A stretch of DNA of 61,873 nucleotides from Clostridiaceae bacterium. Lineage in GTDB: Bacteria > Bacillota > Clostridia > CAYPLH01 > DUMO01. Positions 1-9,288 of this stretch are shown in pieces. Within the stretch, counting starts at the first letter, position 1, and each line of letters starts with the position of its first letter. Location: the NCBI GenBank assembly GCA_012839865.1, contig DUMO01000005.1, positions 1-61,873 of the forward strand, in the 5' to 3' direction. Under the pieces are notes generated by a model. That model made no database searches. It had not been told where the DNA came from and was given only the letters and a program-made list of their open reading frames with translations. The translations under genes and the position numbers were made by a program.

Positions 1-1241
1 AGCAAATATATCAATACCTGATGAATATAAACATCAACTATGAGTCAATTGAAAAAAGGTTTGCAATAATGCAGGATGTTTTTAAAGAACTCTTTTATGT
101 AAAACTGATAAAGGAGCCTGAAATCGATGAGGGTATTATAAAGGAATTGAATCTGGACCCTGCCGACTTTGATAACATTGCAGTAATTAGCTACACTTTA
201 AACTTCAAACCCGAGTTTTACAAGTTTGAGCAGAATAACGAAAAGCTTGGCAAAATCAACTTCTCCATAAAAGAAATGGTTGATTTTGTGCTAAAGAACA
301 TGAACGTCAACAGCTATTCCTTCCAGGTTAATTCCAACTCCTTTATTTCTATTCTTCTTCTTTCCGGTAAGAATTTCAACGTCCAGGATTTTGAGAATAA
401 AGTTCTTGGAATACTTAAGAATGACAGTGATATATTATATGTGAATTTTGCAGTAAGCAGGGTCTATCATGGATTGCACGAATTAAAGACTGCCTATAAT
501 GAAGCCCTGGAGTATTCAGAGTACTGCTCCATAAGAATGGAATCACAGTTTGCGACCTTTGAAAAAGTCAAGAACATTAAAATTCAGAAGATTCCGAAGA
601 AATTGTTCACGAAAATCAGGTCAATAATCGAACTTATTGAATTTGACAACCTGGAGGCAAGTTTTATTGAGTTAACAGAATACCTGGAAGAGAAAAATGT
701 ACCTATAATTTATATAAAAAGCGGATTAATAACAATTGTAAATGATCTTCTCGGAAAGGCTGAAATTGAAGGTGTCAATCCAGAGGGGATAGAAAGCATA
801 TACAAGGAAATTGAAGTACTCAGGACTAAAGAACGATGTGATGAAATCATAAACAAAATATGCAAGTTATGTAAAGCAGCTCTTGAACAGATGAATGAAA
901 ACACCAGCGGGAACAGTATAGTTGAGGATATGGCTGCATATATCAGCAAAAACTACAGTGAAGATATAAGTCTTGATTTGTTTGCTGAAAAATACCGTAT
1001 GTCGCCAATTTACCTGTCGAAGTTGTTCAAGGATTGCAAAGGGGTAAACTATATGGATTACCTGAATGATGTAAGAATGGAAAAGGCAAAAGAATTTTTG
1101 CTTAATACGGATATAAAAATAAAAGATATATCAGTGAAGATTGGTTATAAAGACCCAAATGCCTTTATTAAAGCATTTAAAAAGAATTTCGGGGTTTCAC
1201 CCGGGAAGTTCAGAAGAATCAATCTGGTGATGGAGCTCTGA
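1..1241 (+). CDS. AraC-family transcriptional regulator, 5'-truncated by window edge
   Basis: The reading frame is open to the first base of the window, so the ATG at 21 is probably internal and the gene begins upstream. The last ~100 residues form an AraC-type double helix-turn-helix domain: the first HTH is around DISLDLFAEKYRMSPIYLSKLFK and the second around IKDISVKIGYKDPNAFIKAFKK, ending in the usual FGVSPGKFR. The preceding ~290 residues resemble the cytoplasmic central region of large membrane-bound AraC regulators (about 750 residues in Paenibacillus and Clostridia) that control LplB/YtcP-type sugar transporters. The gene lies directly upstream of such a transporter, so it is probably its activator. 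No sensor domain is visible in the window. Confidence 0.85.
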   Translation, partial: QIYQYLMNININYESIEKRFAIMQDVFKELFYVKLIKEPEIDEGIIKELNLDPADFDNIAVISYTLNFKPEFYKFEQNNEKLGKINFSIKEMVDFVLKNMNVNSYSFQVNSNSFISILLLSGKNFNVQDFENKVLGILKNDSDILYVNFAVSRVYHGLHELKTAYNEALEYSEYCSIRMESQFATFEKVKNIKIQKIPKKLFTKIRSIIELIEFDNLEASFIELTEYLEEKNVPIIYIKSGLITIVNDLLGKAEIEGVNPEGIESIYKEIEVLRTKERCDEIINKICKLCKAALEQMNENTSGNSIVEDMAAYISKNYSEDISLDLFAEKYRMSPIYLSKLFKDCKGVNYMDYLNDVRMEKAKEFLLNTDIKIKDISVKIGYKDPNAFIKAFKKNFGVSPGKFRRINLVMEL

Positions 1242-1429
1242 CAAGGCATCCGGCAGGTGGATTTCTCTGTTGACGATGTGCTGGAAATACTTTTTTTATA
1301 AAATGGATGAGCAGTCTGAACAATAGTCTGAAACCATCGAAACGAAAACTATAGCTGCAATGAACAGGTGGGACATAAAAATAAACCCACGCAACAGTAT
1401 CTGAAAGTCAAAGGAACATCAACCTATTG

Positions 1430-1461
1430 CCACCGGAAGAAGGACTATTCCGGTGGTTTTT
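1430..1461 (+). terminator. Rho-independent terminator of the AraC gene
   Basis: A perfect 9-bp stem (CCACCGGAA at 1430-1438 with TTCCGGTGG at 1448-1456) is followed by five T residues at 1457-1461. It separates the regulator from the transporter operon, which therefore needs its own promoter. Confidence 0.9.
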
Positions 1462-1667
1462 AACGCTGCAGCGACCAATTAAATGATCAAAGAACATGAT
1501 GAATAATTGACTGGTTTTATCAAATTCTTATGCGGCAAAGTAATAAAAACAAAAAATATGCTCATTTTGATTAATAACCGCACGAAAAATTTAAAATATA
1601 CATTTTTTTATTTTATAGTTATTTTTCAAGTTTGTTGATAAAAGCAAGCAACATTAAGAAAGAATTA

Positions 1668-1697
1668 TTTACAAAGGATGTTTGACCGAATTAAGAT
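1668..1697 (+). promoter_or_regulatory. Weak promoter candidate for sugar ABC operon
   Basis: TTTACA at 1668-1673 is separated by 18 bases from TAAGAT at 1692-1697. The -10 match is poor, as expected for an activator-dependent promoter, so this is a guess from position and partial consensus only. Confidence 0.25.
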
Positions 1698-1751
1698 AAT
1701 ATCAGCAAGCGCAGCGATTCTTGCACACTATATTAAGGAGGCCAAAAAACC

Positions 1752-2717
1752 GTGAAAGCGGCAGTAATCGAGAAACCAAGGACTGCAATAAAGAAAGCAT
1801 CTCCTATACAGAAAAAATCCTTTATTAAGCGGTTTAATGAAAGCAAATATTTGTTGTTGTTGTTTCTTCCTTGTTTTTTATATTTTGTAATATTCAAATA
1901 TCTGCCTATGTTCGGTATCATTATTTCTTTTAAAAACTACAATTTGTATAAAGGAATATTGAACAGCCCCTGGGTAGGCTTGAAATATTACAGGATGTTT
2001 TTTGAAAACCCTGATTCTTTCAATATTATAAGAAATACAATTTTGCTTGGAGTATACAGATTGTTTTGGGGTTTTCCTGCGCCAATAATATTTGCACTTG
2101 TATTAAATGAAGTCAGGAATAATACTTTTAAGAGAGTTGTTCAAACCATCAGCTACCTGCCTCATTTTATTTCAACTGTAATAATTGCAGGTATGGTGCT
2201 GCAGTTTACATCTCCGAGAAATGGATTTATCAATGTTCTGTTGAAAAATATAGGACTCCAACCTATTAATTTTATGGTGTTGCCACAATGGTTCAGGACA
2301 ATATATATAGGCTCCGGCATATGGCAGGATATCGGCTGGAGCGCCATAATATACCTTGCCGCACTAACCAGCATAAACCCGGAATTATATGAAGCGGCTA
2401 CTGTTGACGGTGCAAACAAATGGGACAAGATTTGGAATGTTACACTGCCAGGTATCGCGCCTACCATAATAACGTTGTTTATACTAAACACCGGTAAAGT
2501 TCTTGATATTGGGTTCGAAAAAGTATTCTTGCTGTATAATCCTGCTATTTACAGGACTGCAGATGTCATCAGCACCTATGTGTACAGAATAGGGCTGCAG
2601 AACAGGAATTTCAGCTATGCAACCGCAATTAACATGTCCCAATCAATAGTTTCATTGATTTTGGTTACCTCAACAAATTATCTTAGCAAAAGGCTAAGCG
2701 AGACCAGTTTATGGTAG
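1752..2717 (+). CDS. Carbohydrate ABC transporter permease, LplB/YteP type
   Basis: This is a membrane permease subunit of a binding-protein-dependent sugar importer. The 321-residue product has a basic N-terminus, a first membrane segment (YLLLLFLPCFLYFVIFKYLP) and several further hydrophobic helices. The ABC-coupling EAA loop is visible as EAATVDGANKWDKIWNVTLP, which docks onto the ATPase. GTG is the start, 10 bases after a perfect AAGGAGG at 1735-1741. The second permease follows after 10 bases, indicating one operon. No ATPase gene is present here; transporters of this family commonly share a genome-encoded MsmX-like ATPase. Substrate is unknown, but an oligosaccharide is likely from the two GH3 genes downstream. 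Confidence 0.93.
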   Translation: MKAAVIEKPRTAIKKASPIQKKSFIKRFNESKYLLLLFLPCFLYFVIFKYLPMFGIIISFKNYNLYKGILNSPWVGLKYYRMFFENPDSFNIIRNTILLGVYRLFWGFPAPIIFALVLNEVRNNTFKRVVQTISYLPHFISTVIIAGMVLQFTSPRNGFINVLLKNIGLQPINFMVLPQWFRTIYIGSGIWQDIGWSAIIYLAALTSINPELYEAATVDGANKWDKIWNVTLPGIAPTIITLFILNTGKVLDIGFEKVFLLYNPAIYRTADVISTYVYRIGLQNRNFSYATAINMSQSIVSLILVTSTNYLSKRLSETSLW

Positions 2718-2727
2718 GTGATGGAAT

Positions 2728-3588
2728 ATGATAAAAAAAGGTATGATATTTACATTCTTAAAAGTTTCATTTCTGTTGTTTATATGTGCTATTACCCTGT
2801 ATCCTTTTTTACACATGATCGCAGTATCCTTTAGTGCCAATCTGCCGGTCATGCAAGGCAAGGTAGGGTTAATACCGATAGGTTTTAATATATCGGCATA
2901 TAAGGAAGTATTTCAAAACAAGATGTTGTTTACAGCATACAAAAATACAATAATATATGTGGTCGGACGTACCCTTATCGGGCTCCTGGTTACCTCCTGC
3001 GGCGCATATGCGCTGACAAAAAAACATATGTTGTTTCATCGGTTTTTCTCACTGATGGTGGTATTCACCATGTTTTTCAGCGGCGGAATGATTCCAACAT
3101 ACCTGGTTATGCAAAAACTAAACCTGATTGATACCAGGTGGGGAGTTATACTGATAAATTGCGTTTCTGTTTGGTATCTCCTGTTAATGAGAACATTTTT
3201 CAGCAGTATACCAAAGGACCTGGAAGATTCGGGGAAGATCGACGGGCTGCAGGATATTGGAATACTCTGGTATATAATATTACCACTTTCCAAGGCTGCT
3301 ATTGCTACAATCGGTTTGTTCTATGCTGTTGCAATGTGGAACTCATTTTTCAACCCGTTTATTTACCTGAACTCACCTGAAAAGTATCCGCTGCAGGTAA
3401 TCTTAAGGCAGATAGTAATTGCAAATGATATGAAGGCAATAGAATATGCCGGTGAAGATGCAGCTGCCATGCCTGAATCTATTAAATACGCAACAATAAT
3501 GGTTTCCACCATTCCGATAATCCTGGTATATCCTTTCATTCAGAAATATTTTGTGAAAGGTGTAATGATTGGTTCGGTAAAAGGTTAA
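2728..3588 (+). CDS. Carbohydrate ABC transporter permease, YtcP/LplC (MalG-like) type
   Basis: The 286-residue second permease subunit pairs with the preceding LplB-like protein. It has an N-terminal membrane helix (FLKVSFLLFICAITLYPFLH), multiple later helices and the EAA loop near EDSGKIDGLQDIGILWYIILP. The C-terminus ends in YFVKGVMIGSVKG, typical of this family (QKYFVKGVMIGSVKG-like ends are common). The start ATG overlaps a weak GGTGATGG ribosome site and lies 10 bases after the previous stop, consistent with co-translation. In this family the two permeases form a heterodimer in the cytoplasmic membrane. Confidence 0.93.
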   Translation: MIKKGMIFTFLKVSFLLFICAITLYPFLHMIAVSFSANLPVMQGKVGLIPIGFNISAYKEVFQNKMLFTAYKNTIIYVVGRTLIGLLVTSCGAYALTKKHMLFHRFFSLMVVFTMFFSGGMIPTYLVMQKLNLIDTRWGVILINCVSVWYLLLMRTFFSSIPKDLEDSGKIDGLQDIGILWYIILPLSKAAIATIGLFYAVAMWNSFFNPFIYLNSPEKYPLQVILRQIVIANDMKAIEYAGEDAAAMPESIKYATIMVSTIPIILVYPFIQKYFVKGVMIGSVKG

Positions 3589-3784
3589 AACAATTATATG
3601 ATTATTAAATGTAATTATTAAATTAGAAAGCCAGTTTGTGACTTTCTGATCAAGATTATATTGGATTACCCCGGATTTGCAGCTTGCATCGCAGTCCATA
3701 TGTGGTTGGTTTGAAGAACAGAGTCACAATAAGACTTGCCGGGGTTATCTTAATATATAAAAAACAAGAAAGGATGTGCAATCT

Positions 3785-5347
3785 ATGAAAAAGTATGCTC
3801 TATTGGTACTGGTTCTTTTACTGGTAATGAGCATGTTAACCGGGTGTGTCGTCGGTAAGACCGGCGGGGATGCGACTAAGGATGGTACAAATGGTACAAC
3901 AGGTGATGTCAATAAAAAAGATCCACCAGTTACACTTACTATGATGATTCAGTCGCATGCAAGCTGGCCTTATAATCCTGACTGGTATGTATGAGATCTG
4001 ATTGAAGAGGTTCTTAATATCAAGTTCGATGTAACGACAGTTATAGGTAACGACTATGAAGATAAGCTCAACATAACCCTCTCATCAGGTCAATTGCCCG
4101 ACATTATTCATGTAATGGGCGGTCCTACTGAAATCAATCAGATCGGGGCTAGCGGGGCTTTGTTGGATCTCATGCCGTATATGGATAAAATGCCTCACTT
4201 TAAAAAGTATGCTGAAGAAAATCCAACAAAAATCCTGAAGTACTTGAATGCCGAAGGTCAACTCTACTGCTTCCCTCCGGGACAGGCAGCAGGTGAAACA
4301 AACAGAAGAGGCTGGATGTACCGCAGGGATATTTTCGAGAAGCATAATATTCCGGTTCCAACCACAAGTGACGAGTTATATGCAGTAATGAAACAGCTGA
4401 AAGAATTATATCCCGACAGTTATCCCTATACCTGGAGAGGTGGACTCAGCTCCCAGATTGAGATGTTTGTTCCTCTTTGGGGCACAGGATGGAAGGCATA
4501 TTATGATTTTGATGCCGGAGTATACAAATACGGTCCTATCGAAGATGCATTCAAAGAAATGGTTGAGTGGGTAAACAAAGCATACAAAGATGAGCTGCTT
4601 CCTCCCGACATTCTCTCTCTGAACACTGCAGGATGGCAGAATCTTGTATCAACCAGCAAAGTATTTATTATTACTGACTACCTTACCAGAATAGACTCTT
4701 TTAATGACGCTGTAAGAGAAGAAAACCCTGATTTCACCATTGCTTATATGAAACCTATCGCAATGGGTTCAAAGGGAGAACAAAAATTCACATACTCGAC
4801 CATTATTTCCAACGCACTTACAATAAGCTCCACAAACAAGAATCTTGACGCAACCTTCAAATTGTTTGACTTCTATTATTCAGATGAAGGTGAAGACCTG
4901 TTGAGCTGGGGTAAAGAAGGTGTGACTTATCAGGTTGTTGACGGTAAGCGCAAGTTCATCGATTGCAACTCAATTGCTGACATAAGAAATAAATATGGTT
5001 TTACTACCTATGGCACCAGCGCTGACTTTGATTACAACTCACATATGAGCACATTCAGCCCCGAGCTTTATGAAGGTTATATGGAAGGTGTCAAGTATGA
5101 CATGCCTGAGCAGCCTGAACCCGCTTTCACTCAGGAAGAATATGAAGAGATTGTTCATCTCGAAGAAGCTTTGAGAAAGCATAAGGAAGAAGCTGTAGCC
5201 AACTTCTTCATTGGCACCAGAAGCCTGAGCGAATGGGATCAATACGTGCAGGAAGTTAAGAACCTTAAAGTAGACAGATACCTGGAGCTCCACAATAATG
5301 CCAATAAGCGTATGCAGGAGCGCATGAAGGAATTGTTGGGAAATTAA
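3785..5347 (+). pseudogene. Extracellular sugar-binding lipoprotein, interrupted by one in-frame TGA
   Basis: The coding frame starts at ATG 3785 (AGAAAGGA ribosome site 10 bases upstream) with a lipoprotein signal peptide ending in the lipobox LTGC (Cys21). It then runs through 69 codons to a TGA at 3992-3994 and continues in the same frame, with no further defect, to the stop at 5347. Read through, the product would be about 520 residues, normal for the LipO/YtcQ family of solute-binding proteins. The TGA falls in DWYV-stop-DLIEEVLNIKF, where relatives usually have Trp (V-W-x-x-I-E-E), so TGG to TGA is the simplest change. The rest of the protein (SGQLPDIIHVMGG onward) looks intact. It is either a recent nonsense mutation, a sequencing error, or read through at low level. 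Without it the two permeases would lack their cognate receptor. Confidence 0.85.
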
Positions 5348-5392
5348 CTTAAGCAACAACTAAAAAACTGGTTCATAAATCATATTAATTTT

Positions 5393-5427
5393 GAAAGAAT
5401 GATGTTGGCCTCCAACATCATTCTTTC
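5393..5427 (+). terminator. Perfect 16-bp stem-loop after the sugar-binding protein gene
   Basis: The arms at 5393-5408 and 5412-5427 are perfectly complementary around a 3-base loop. The descending arm ends in TTCTTTC and is followed by ATAAATTG rather than a clean T-run. It probably ends or stabilises the transporter mRNA and lowers read-through into the GH3 genes. Confidence 0.7.
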
Positions 5428-5576
5428 ATAAATTGTTACACCTAACTGAAAAATACTCCTATTTAATTTTTAGTCTCAGTACAAATACTATACATAACGA
5501 TCAAAATTTATGATATGACTTGCTTGAACCACTACGATGAAAGTTTATATGAAATATAATGAGGAGGAGTCTTGTC

Positions 5577-7280
5577 TTGAAACAGAATCAATTCATTAAA
5601 AACCTGATTTCCCGAATGACTATTGAACAAAAAATTGGAGCCGTTGTAACCCTTGGATTTGCAGGAACTGTAATAAGACCTCATATTTATGAATATATAC
5701 ACAAATACCATTGCGGGGGCTTCAGGCTGTCGCCCAACAGCAGGGGTTTTGGCAGCTATGTGGACCCAAAGAGCGGTAAAACGGTGGTGAAGATAGAAAA
5801 TACCTCCGGTTATAAAGAAGGTGTTTCAGCACCTTTTCTGACCGGTTCACAATATAAGGAGATTCTTGACAAACTTCAGGAGGAAGCAATGAGCAGGCCT
5901 CTTGGAATACCGTTGCATTTTTCATCGGACCAGGAGGGTGGAAGCAGCGCAAATTTATATTTTGCAGACACCCATGTTTTCCCCAAGCCGATGGGAATAA
6001 GAGCATCGGGGGACAGCAGGATGGCATACGACGTTGCTTTTGCGGTGGCAAGGCAGTGCAGGGCAATCGGAGTTAACTGGATACATTCTCCCACCCTTGA
6101 TATCAACATAAACCCCGATAACCCCAGAACATATACCAGGGCTTATTCGGATAATGCAGAGGAAGTAATTGAGTATGCGGAGCAGGCTTGCCGGGGATTC
6201 AAAGACGGCAGGATTATAACAGCAGCAAAGCATTTTCCCGGAGCAGGGAGCTCAAGCAAGGACCCGCACTATAACTTATTGGAGATTGACACAGACAGGG
6301 ATACATTGCTGAACAGGGACCTTTTGCCATATAAAGTTTTGATTGAAAAAGGACTTCTGCCCTCCGTAATGGTATCTCACGGAATTTATACAGCTCTTGA
6401 CGAAAATGATGTGTCTACGGTATCGAAAAAAATAATAACCGGAATCTTAAGAGAGGAGTTTGGATTCGAGGGGGTTATAACAACAGACAGCATGACTATG
6501 GCAGGTGTAGCAGCAAGGTATGGAGTTGCAAAAGCTTGTGCATTGTCTCTTGCAGCAGGCTCAGACCTTGTGCTTATGAAAGCAGAAAATGAGCTGGTGG
6601 ATGAAACCTTTGCAACAATAAGAGAATTTGTGGAGCAGGGCAAGATAACCGAAAAGGAACTGGATGAGAAAGTCTACAGGGTTCTGAACTTAAAATATGA
6701 ATACGGTCTTTTCACCCAGGGCAACATATGGCATGAAACCTCAGAGGAGGTTGCAAAGGACGAGAAAATAATCAGTTTGTCCAGGCTGGCGGCCAGAAGA
6801 TCTGTTATTGCAGCCAGAAATAATAATGCATTCCCCCTGGATAAAGACAGTAAGTTTTTGGTAATTGAACAGATGAACGGTGCAGGAGCAAATGATGCTT
6901 ACTGGCATCCGGGGTGTCTTTACGAGAGTTGCTTAAAATACAGCAAGAATGCAAAATACCTGGAAACCGCCTATTCCTATGATTCTGAAGACAAAGAAAG
7001 AATACAGAAAATGATCCGGGATTTTGACACTGTTGTTATGACCAACTTCTACAGAAGGGGAAAGAGATCCAACACTGAATTTATAGAAGAATTGTTGAAT
7101 GACAAAACTAAAAAATTTATTTTGATTGCCAATACACCTTATAAGCTGACCGCACCTGATAACGCGGAAAATGTTATTGTCACTTTATCAACAGGTCCTG
7201 AGAACATGAGGGTTGTGGCAGGGGTATTGTTTGGCGGGATTGAGCCGGAGGGCGAGTGGCCGGTTAAATATCGGTTGTAA
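5577..7280 (+). CDS. GH3 glycoside hydrolase, NagZ-like (copy 1)
   Basis: This is a predicted cytoplasmic glycosidase (no signal peptide) of family GH3, closest in layout to two-domain beta-N-acetylglucosaminidases of the NagZ type. In the 567-residue product the TIM-barrel domain carries KHFPG followed by the Asp229-x-His231 pair (KDPHY) that matches the NagZ acid/base dyad. The nucleophile is Asp304 in VITTDSMTM. A Rossmann-like C-terminal domain fills about residues 385-567. The usual KHFPGHGD is changed to KHFPGAGS. I place the start at TTG 5577, because an upstream in-frame ATG at 5559 overlaps the ribosome site GGAGGAG (5563-5569), and this start aligns with that of copy 2. The substrate is probably an N-acetylhexosaminide, but a phosphorylase or another hexosidase is possible. 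Confidence 0.85.
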   Translation: MKQNQFIKNLISRMTIEQKIGAVVTLGFAGTVIRPHIYEYIHKYHCGGFRLSPNSRGFGSYVDPKSGKTVVKIENTSGYKEGVSAPFLTGSQYKEILDKLQEEAMSRPLGIPLHFSSDQEGGSSANLYFADTHVFPKPMGIRASGDSRMAYDVAFAVARQCRAIGVNWIHSPTLDININPDNPRTYTRAYSDNAEEVIEYAEQACRGFKDGRIITAAKHFPGAGSSSKDPHYNLLEIDTDRDTLLNRDLLPYKVLIEKGLLPSVMVSHGIYTALDENDVSTVSKKIITGILREEFGFEGVITTDSMTMAGVAARYGVAKACALSLAAGSDLVLMKAENELVDETFATIREFVEQGKITEKELDEKVYRVLNLKYEYGLFTQGNIWHETSEEVAKDEKIISLSRLAARRSVIAARNNNAFPLDKDSKFLVIEQMNGAGANDAYWHPGCLYESCLKYSKNAKYLETAYSYDSEDKERIQKMIRDFDTVVMTNFYRRGKRSNTEFIEELLNDKTKKFILIANTPYKLTAPDNAENVIVTLSTGPENMRVVAGVLFGGIEPEGEWPVKYRL

Positions 7281-7366
7281 ATCATTTGCCAGAAGCCGCA
7301 AAAAAGGTTAAATGACTGGTTTGCTGCATCCGGCATTATATTTTAATTATGATAGGAGTGTTGACT

Positions 7367-9076
7367 GTGCAGGAGAATAAATTTGTGAAGAACCTTGTTT
7401 CAAAAATGACTTTGGAACAAAAGGTGGGTGCGGTTTTGACCCTTGGATTTGCAGGCAATGTTATAAGGCCGCATATTTATGAATATATTGAAAAGTATCA
7501 CTGTGGCGGATTCAGGTTGAGTCCCAACAGCCGTACCTTTGGAAGTTATGTGGACCCTGAAACCGGCCATGTTGTCGTTAAACTGGGAAACATTGACGGA
7601 TACAAAAAAGGCGTTGAGCCGCCATATGTAACCGGAGCACAGTATAAGGAAGTACTTGACAAGCTCCAGAAGTGTGCAATGAACCGGCGGCTTGGAATAC
7701 CGCTGCATTTTTCAACAGACCAGGAAGGTGGAAGCAGTGCGGCAATCAGAACCGGTGGATATCAGTTGTTTCCCAAGCCCATGGGCTTAAGGGCAACTGG
7801 AGACAGTAAACTGGCTTATGAGGTAGCCAGGGCAATTGCCCGCCAAATGAAATCTGCAGGCATTAATTGGCTTCACTCACCGGTTCTTGATATAAATTCA
7901 AATCCTGACAATCCCAGTATAAATACCCGTGCCTATTCCGACCGGGTTGAAGAAGTGATTGAATATGCAAGGCAAACATGTATTGGTTTTAAGGAAGGAA
8001 AGCTTATTGCAGCAGCAAAACACTTCCCGGGGGATGGAGGTTCCGGTCGGGATGGGCACTATGGAATAACGGTTGTTCATTTTGACAAGGAAACAATTTT
8101 AAATAGAGAAATTCAACCATACAGGGTTTTGATAAAGGAAGGACTTCTGCCGTCAATTATGTCATGCCATGTGCTTTATCCGGCCCTGGATGAAGAATAT
8201 GTCGGAACATTGTCAAAGAGAATACTGACGGGAATACTGCGGGAGGAATTGGGTTTTGAAGGTGTTATAACCACTGACAGCATGACCATGGGGGCTATAG
8301 CCGTGAAATACAGTGTTCCGGTTGCCTGCGCCATGTCTCTTGCTGCAGGGGCGGACCTGGTATTGATGAAAGCTGAAAATGAACTGGTGGACCAAACCTT
8401 CAATACTATTTTAAGATATGTGGAGGAAGGCAAACTGCCTGAGAAGGAGCTTGACCAAAAGGTTTACAGGGCGCTGAAAATGAAATATGATTACGGATTG
8501 TTCACAAACGGAAATCTGTATCATGAAACACCGGAGGAAGTTGCCAAAGATGAAAAAATAACATTGCTTTCGAAGATTGTTGCCCAAAAATCGGTATTGG
8601 TTGCAAGAAACAGGAGCAATCTCCTTCCTTTGCCGGAGAATGAAAAGATATTGGTTATTGAGCAAATGAATACCGGGGCAAATGATGCTTACTGGCACCA
8701 TGGAATTCTTTACGAGAACTGCCTGAAATACAATAAAAAAGTTTCATATCTTGAAACTTCATACTCTTATGATGAAGAAGACAAGGAAAGAATTAAAAAG
8801 GCTGTCTCACAGAACGACACAATTGTTATAACAAATTTTTATAAGCGCGGTACCAAAAGCAATACCAGGTTTGTTGAGGAAATATTGAAAGACAAAAGCA
8901 AAAAGTTTGTTTTAATAGCCAATACACCTTACAAGCTGAATATTCCCGATGAAGCCGATAATGTTATTGTCAGTTTTGCAACAACTCCCTGCAATATGGA
9001 AGTTGTGGCAGGTGTGCTTTTTGGGAAAATCCAGCCTGAAGGCGAATGGCCGGTGCAGTATTGGCCGGGGGACTGA
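7367..9076 (+). CDS. GH3 glycoside hydrolase, NagZ-like (copy 2, tandem paralogue)
   Basis: The 569-residue product is homologous to the preceding GH3 protein along its entire length, including the N-terminus (MQENKFVKNLVS versus MKQNQFIKNLIS), so the pair arose by tandem duplication. The acid/base dyad Asp229-x-His231 (RDGHY) and the nucleophile Asp304 (ITTDSMTM) sit at the same positions. The binding motif again deviates, here KHFPGDGG. GTG 7367 is chosen as start because AGGAG at 7354-7358 precedes it by 8 bases; ATG 7349 lies upstream of that site. The different residues after KHFPG suggest the paralogues have diverged in substrate preference. No signal peptide is present, so it acts in the cytoplasm on imported material. 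Confidence 0.85.
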   Translation: MQENKFVKNLVSKMTLEQKVGAVLTLGFAGNVIRPHIYEYIEKYHCGGFRLSPNSRTFGSYVDPETGHVVVKLGNIDGYKKGVEPPYVTGAQYKEVLDKLQKCAMNRRLGIPLHFSTDQEGGSSAAIRTGGYQLFPKPMGLRATGDSKLAYEVARAIARQMKSAGINWLHSPVLDINSNPDNPSINTRAYSDRVEEVIEYARQTCIGFKEGKLIAAAKHFPGDGGSGRDGHYGITVVHFDKETILNREIQPYRVLIKEGLLPSIMSCHVLYPALDEEYVGTLSKRILTGILREELGFEGVITTDSMTMGAIAVKYSVPVACAMSLAAGADLVLMKAENELVDQTFNTILRYVEEGKLPEKELDQKVYRALKMKYDYGLFTNGNLYHETPEEVAKDEKITLLSKIVAQKSVLVARNRSNLLPLPENEKILVIEQMNTGANDAYWHHGILYENCLKYNKKVSYLETSYSYDEEDKERIKKAVSQNDTIVITNFYKRGTKSNTRFVEEILKDKSKKFVLIANTPYKLNIPDEADNVIVSFATTPCNMEVVAGVLFGKIQPEGEWPVQYWPGD

Positions 9077-9288
9077 ATAAAGACAAGAAGAGGCAGCAAG
9101 CACATGCTTGTTGTCTGCAAAGTGGCTCCGGGAGACTGAACAAAAGTGAAAAGAGCAACCAGCATGTGCTCATTGCCCTTGAAGCATCCAGGGAGAATTG
9201 AATAAGGCTGAAAGGGGCAGCAAGTATATGCTGGTTGCCTTAAAGCGGCTCCGGAGGATTGAATAAAGAAGAAGGAGACTTGATAGAT
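9064..9288 (+). repeat. Imperfect ~62-bp tandem repeat, three and a half units, one hairpin per unit
   Basis: The motif CCGG(G/A)GGA-TTGAATAA recurs with its TGA at 9074, 9137, 9199 and 9260, giving spacings of 63, 62 and 61 bases. The first TGA is the stop codon of the GH3 gene, so the duplication starts inside that gene's 3' end. Each complete unit holds an inverted repeat: GCAGCAAGCA/TGCTTGTTG, GAGCAACCAGCA/TGCTCATTGC and GGCAGCAAGTA/ATGCTGGTTGCC. Base changes within the units mostly retain pairing, which hints at a selected RNA structure between the GH3 and HAD genes. Confidence 0.8.

Larger units (their letters stand above)
1242..1751 (+). other. Intergenic region between AraC regulator and sugar ABC operon
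   Basis: About 510 bases without a convincing gene. It holds the regulator's terminator near 1430-1461, an AT-rich stretch from about 1530 to 1670, a weak promoter candidate at 1668-1697 and the ribosome site AAGGAGG at 1735-1741 for the next gene. An operator for the AraC protein is expected here, but I see no clear direct repeat. Confidence 0.6.

Noticed and set aside
710-949. Antisense frame inside the AraC gene and similar overlapping frames in other genes
   Set aside because: They are shadows of strongly supported genes, without ribosome sites or family resemblance.
3776-3784. GTG start for the binding protein
   Set aside because: It overlaps the ribosome site; the ATG at 3785 has proper spacing and starts a standard signal peptide.
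3980-4040. Selenocysteine insertion at the TGA in the sugar-binding protein gene
   Set aside because: The position corresponds to Trp in relatives, no convincing bacterial SECIS hairpin follows the TGA, and sugar-binding proteins are not selenoproteins.
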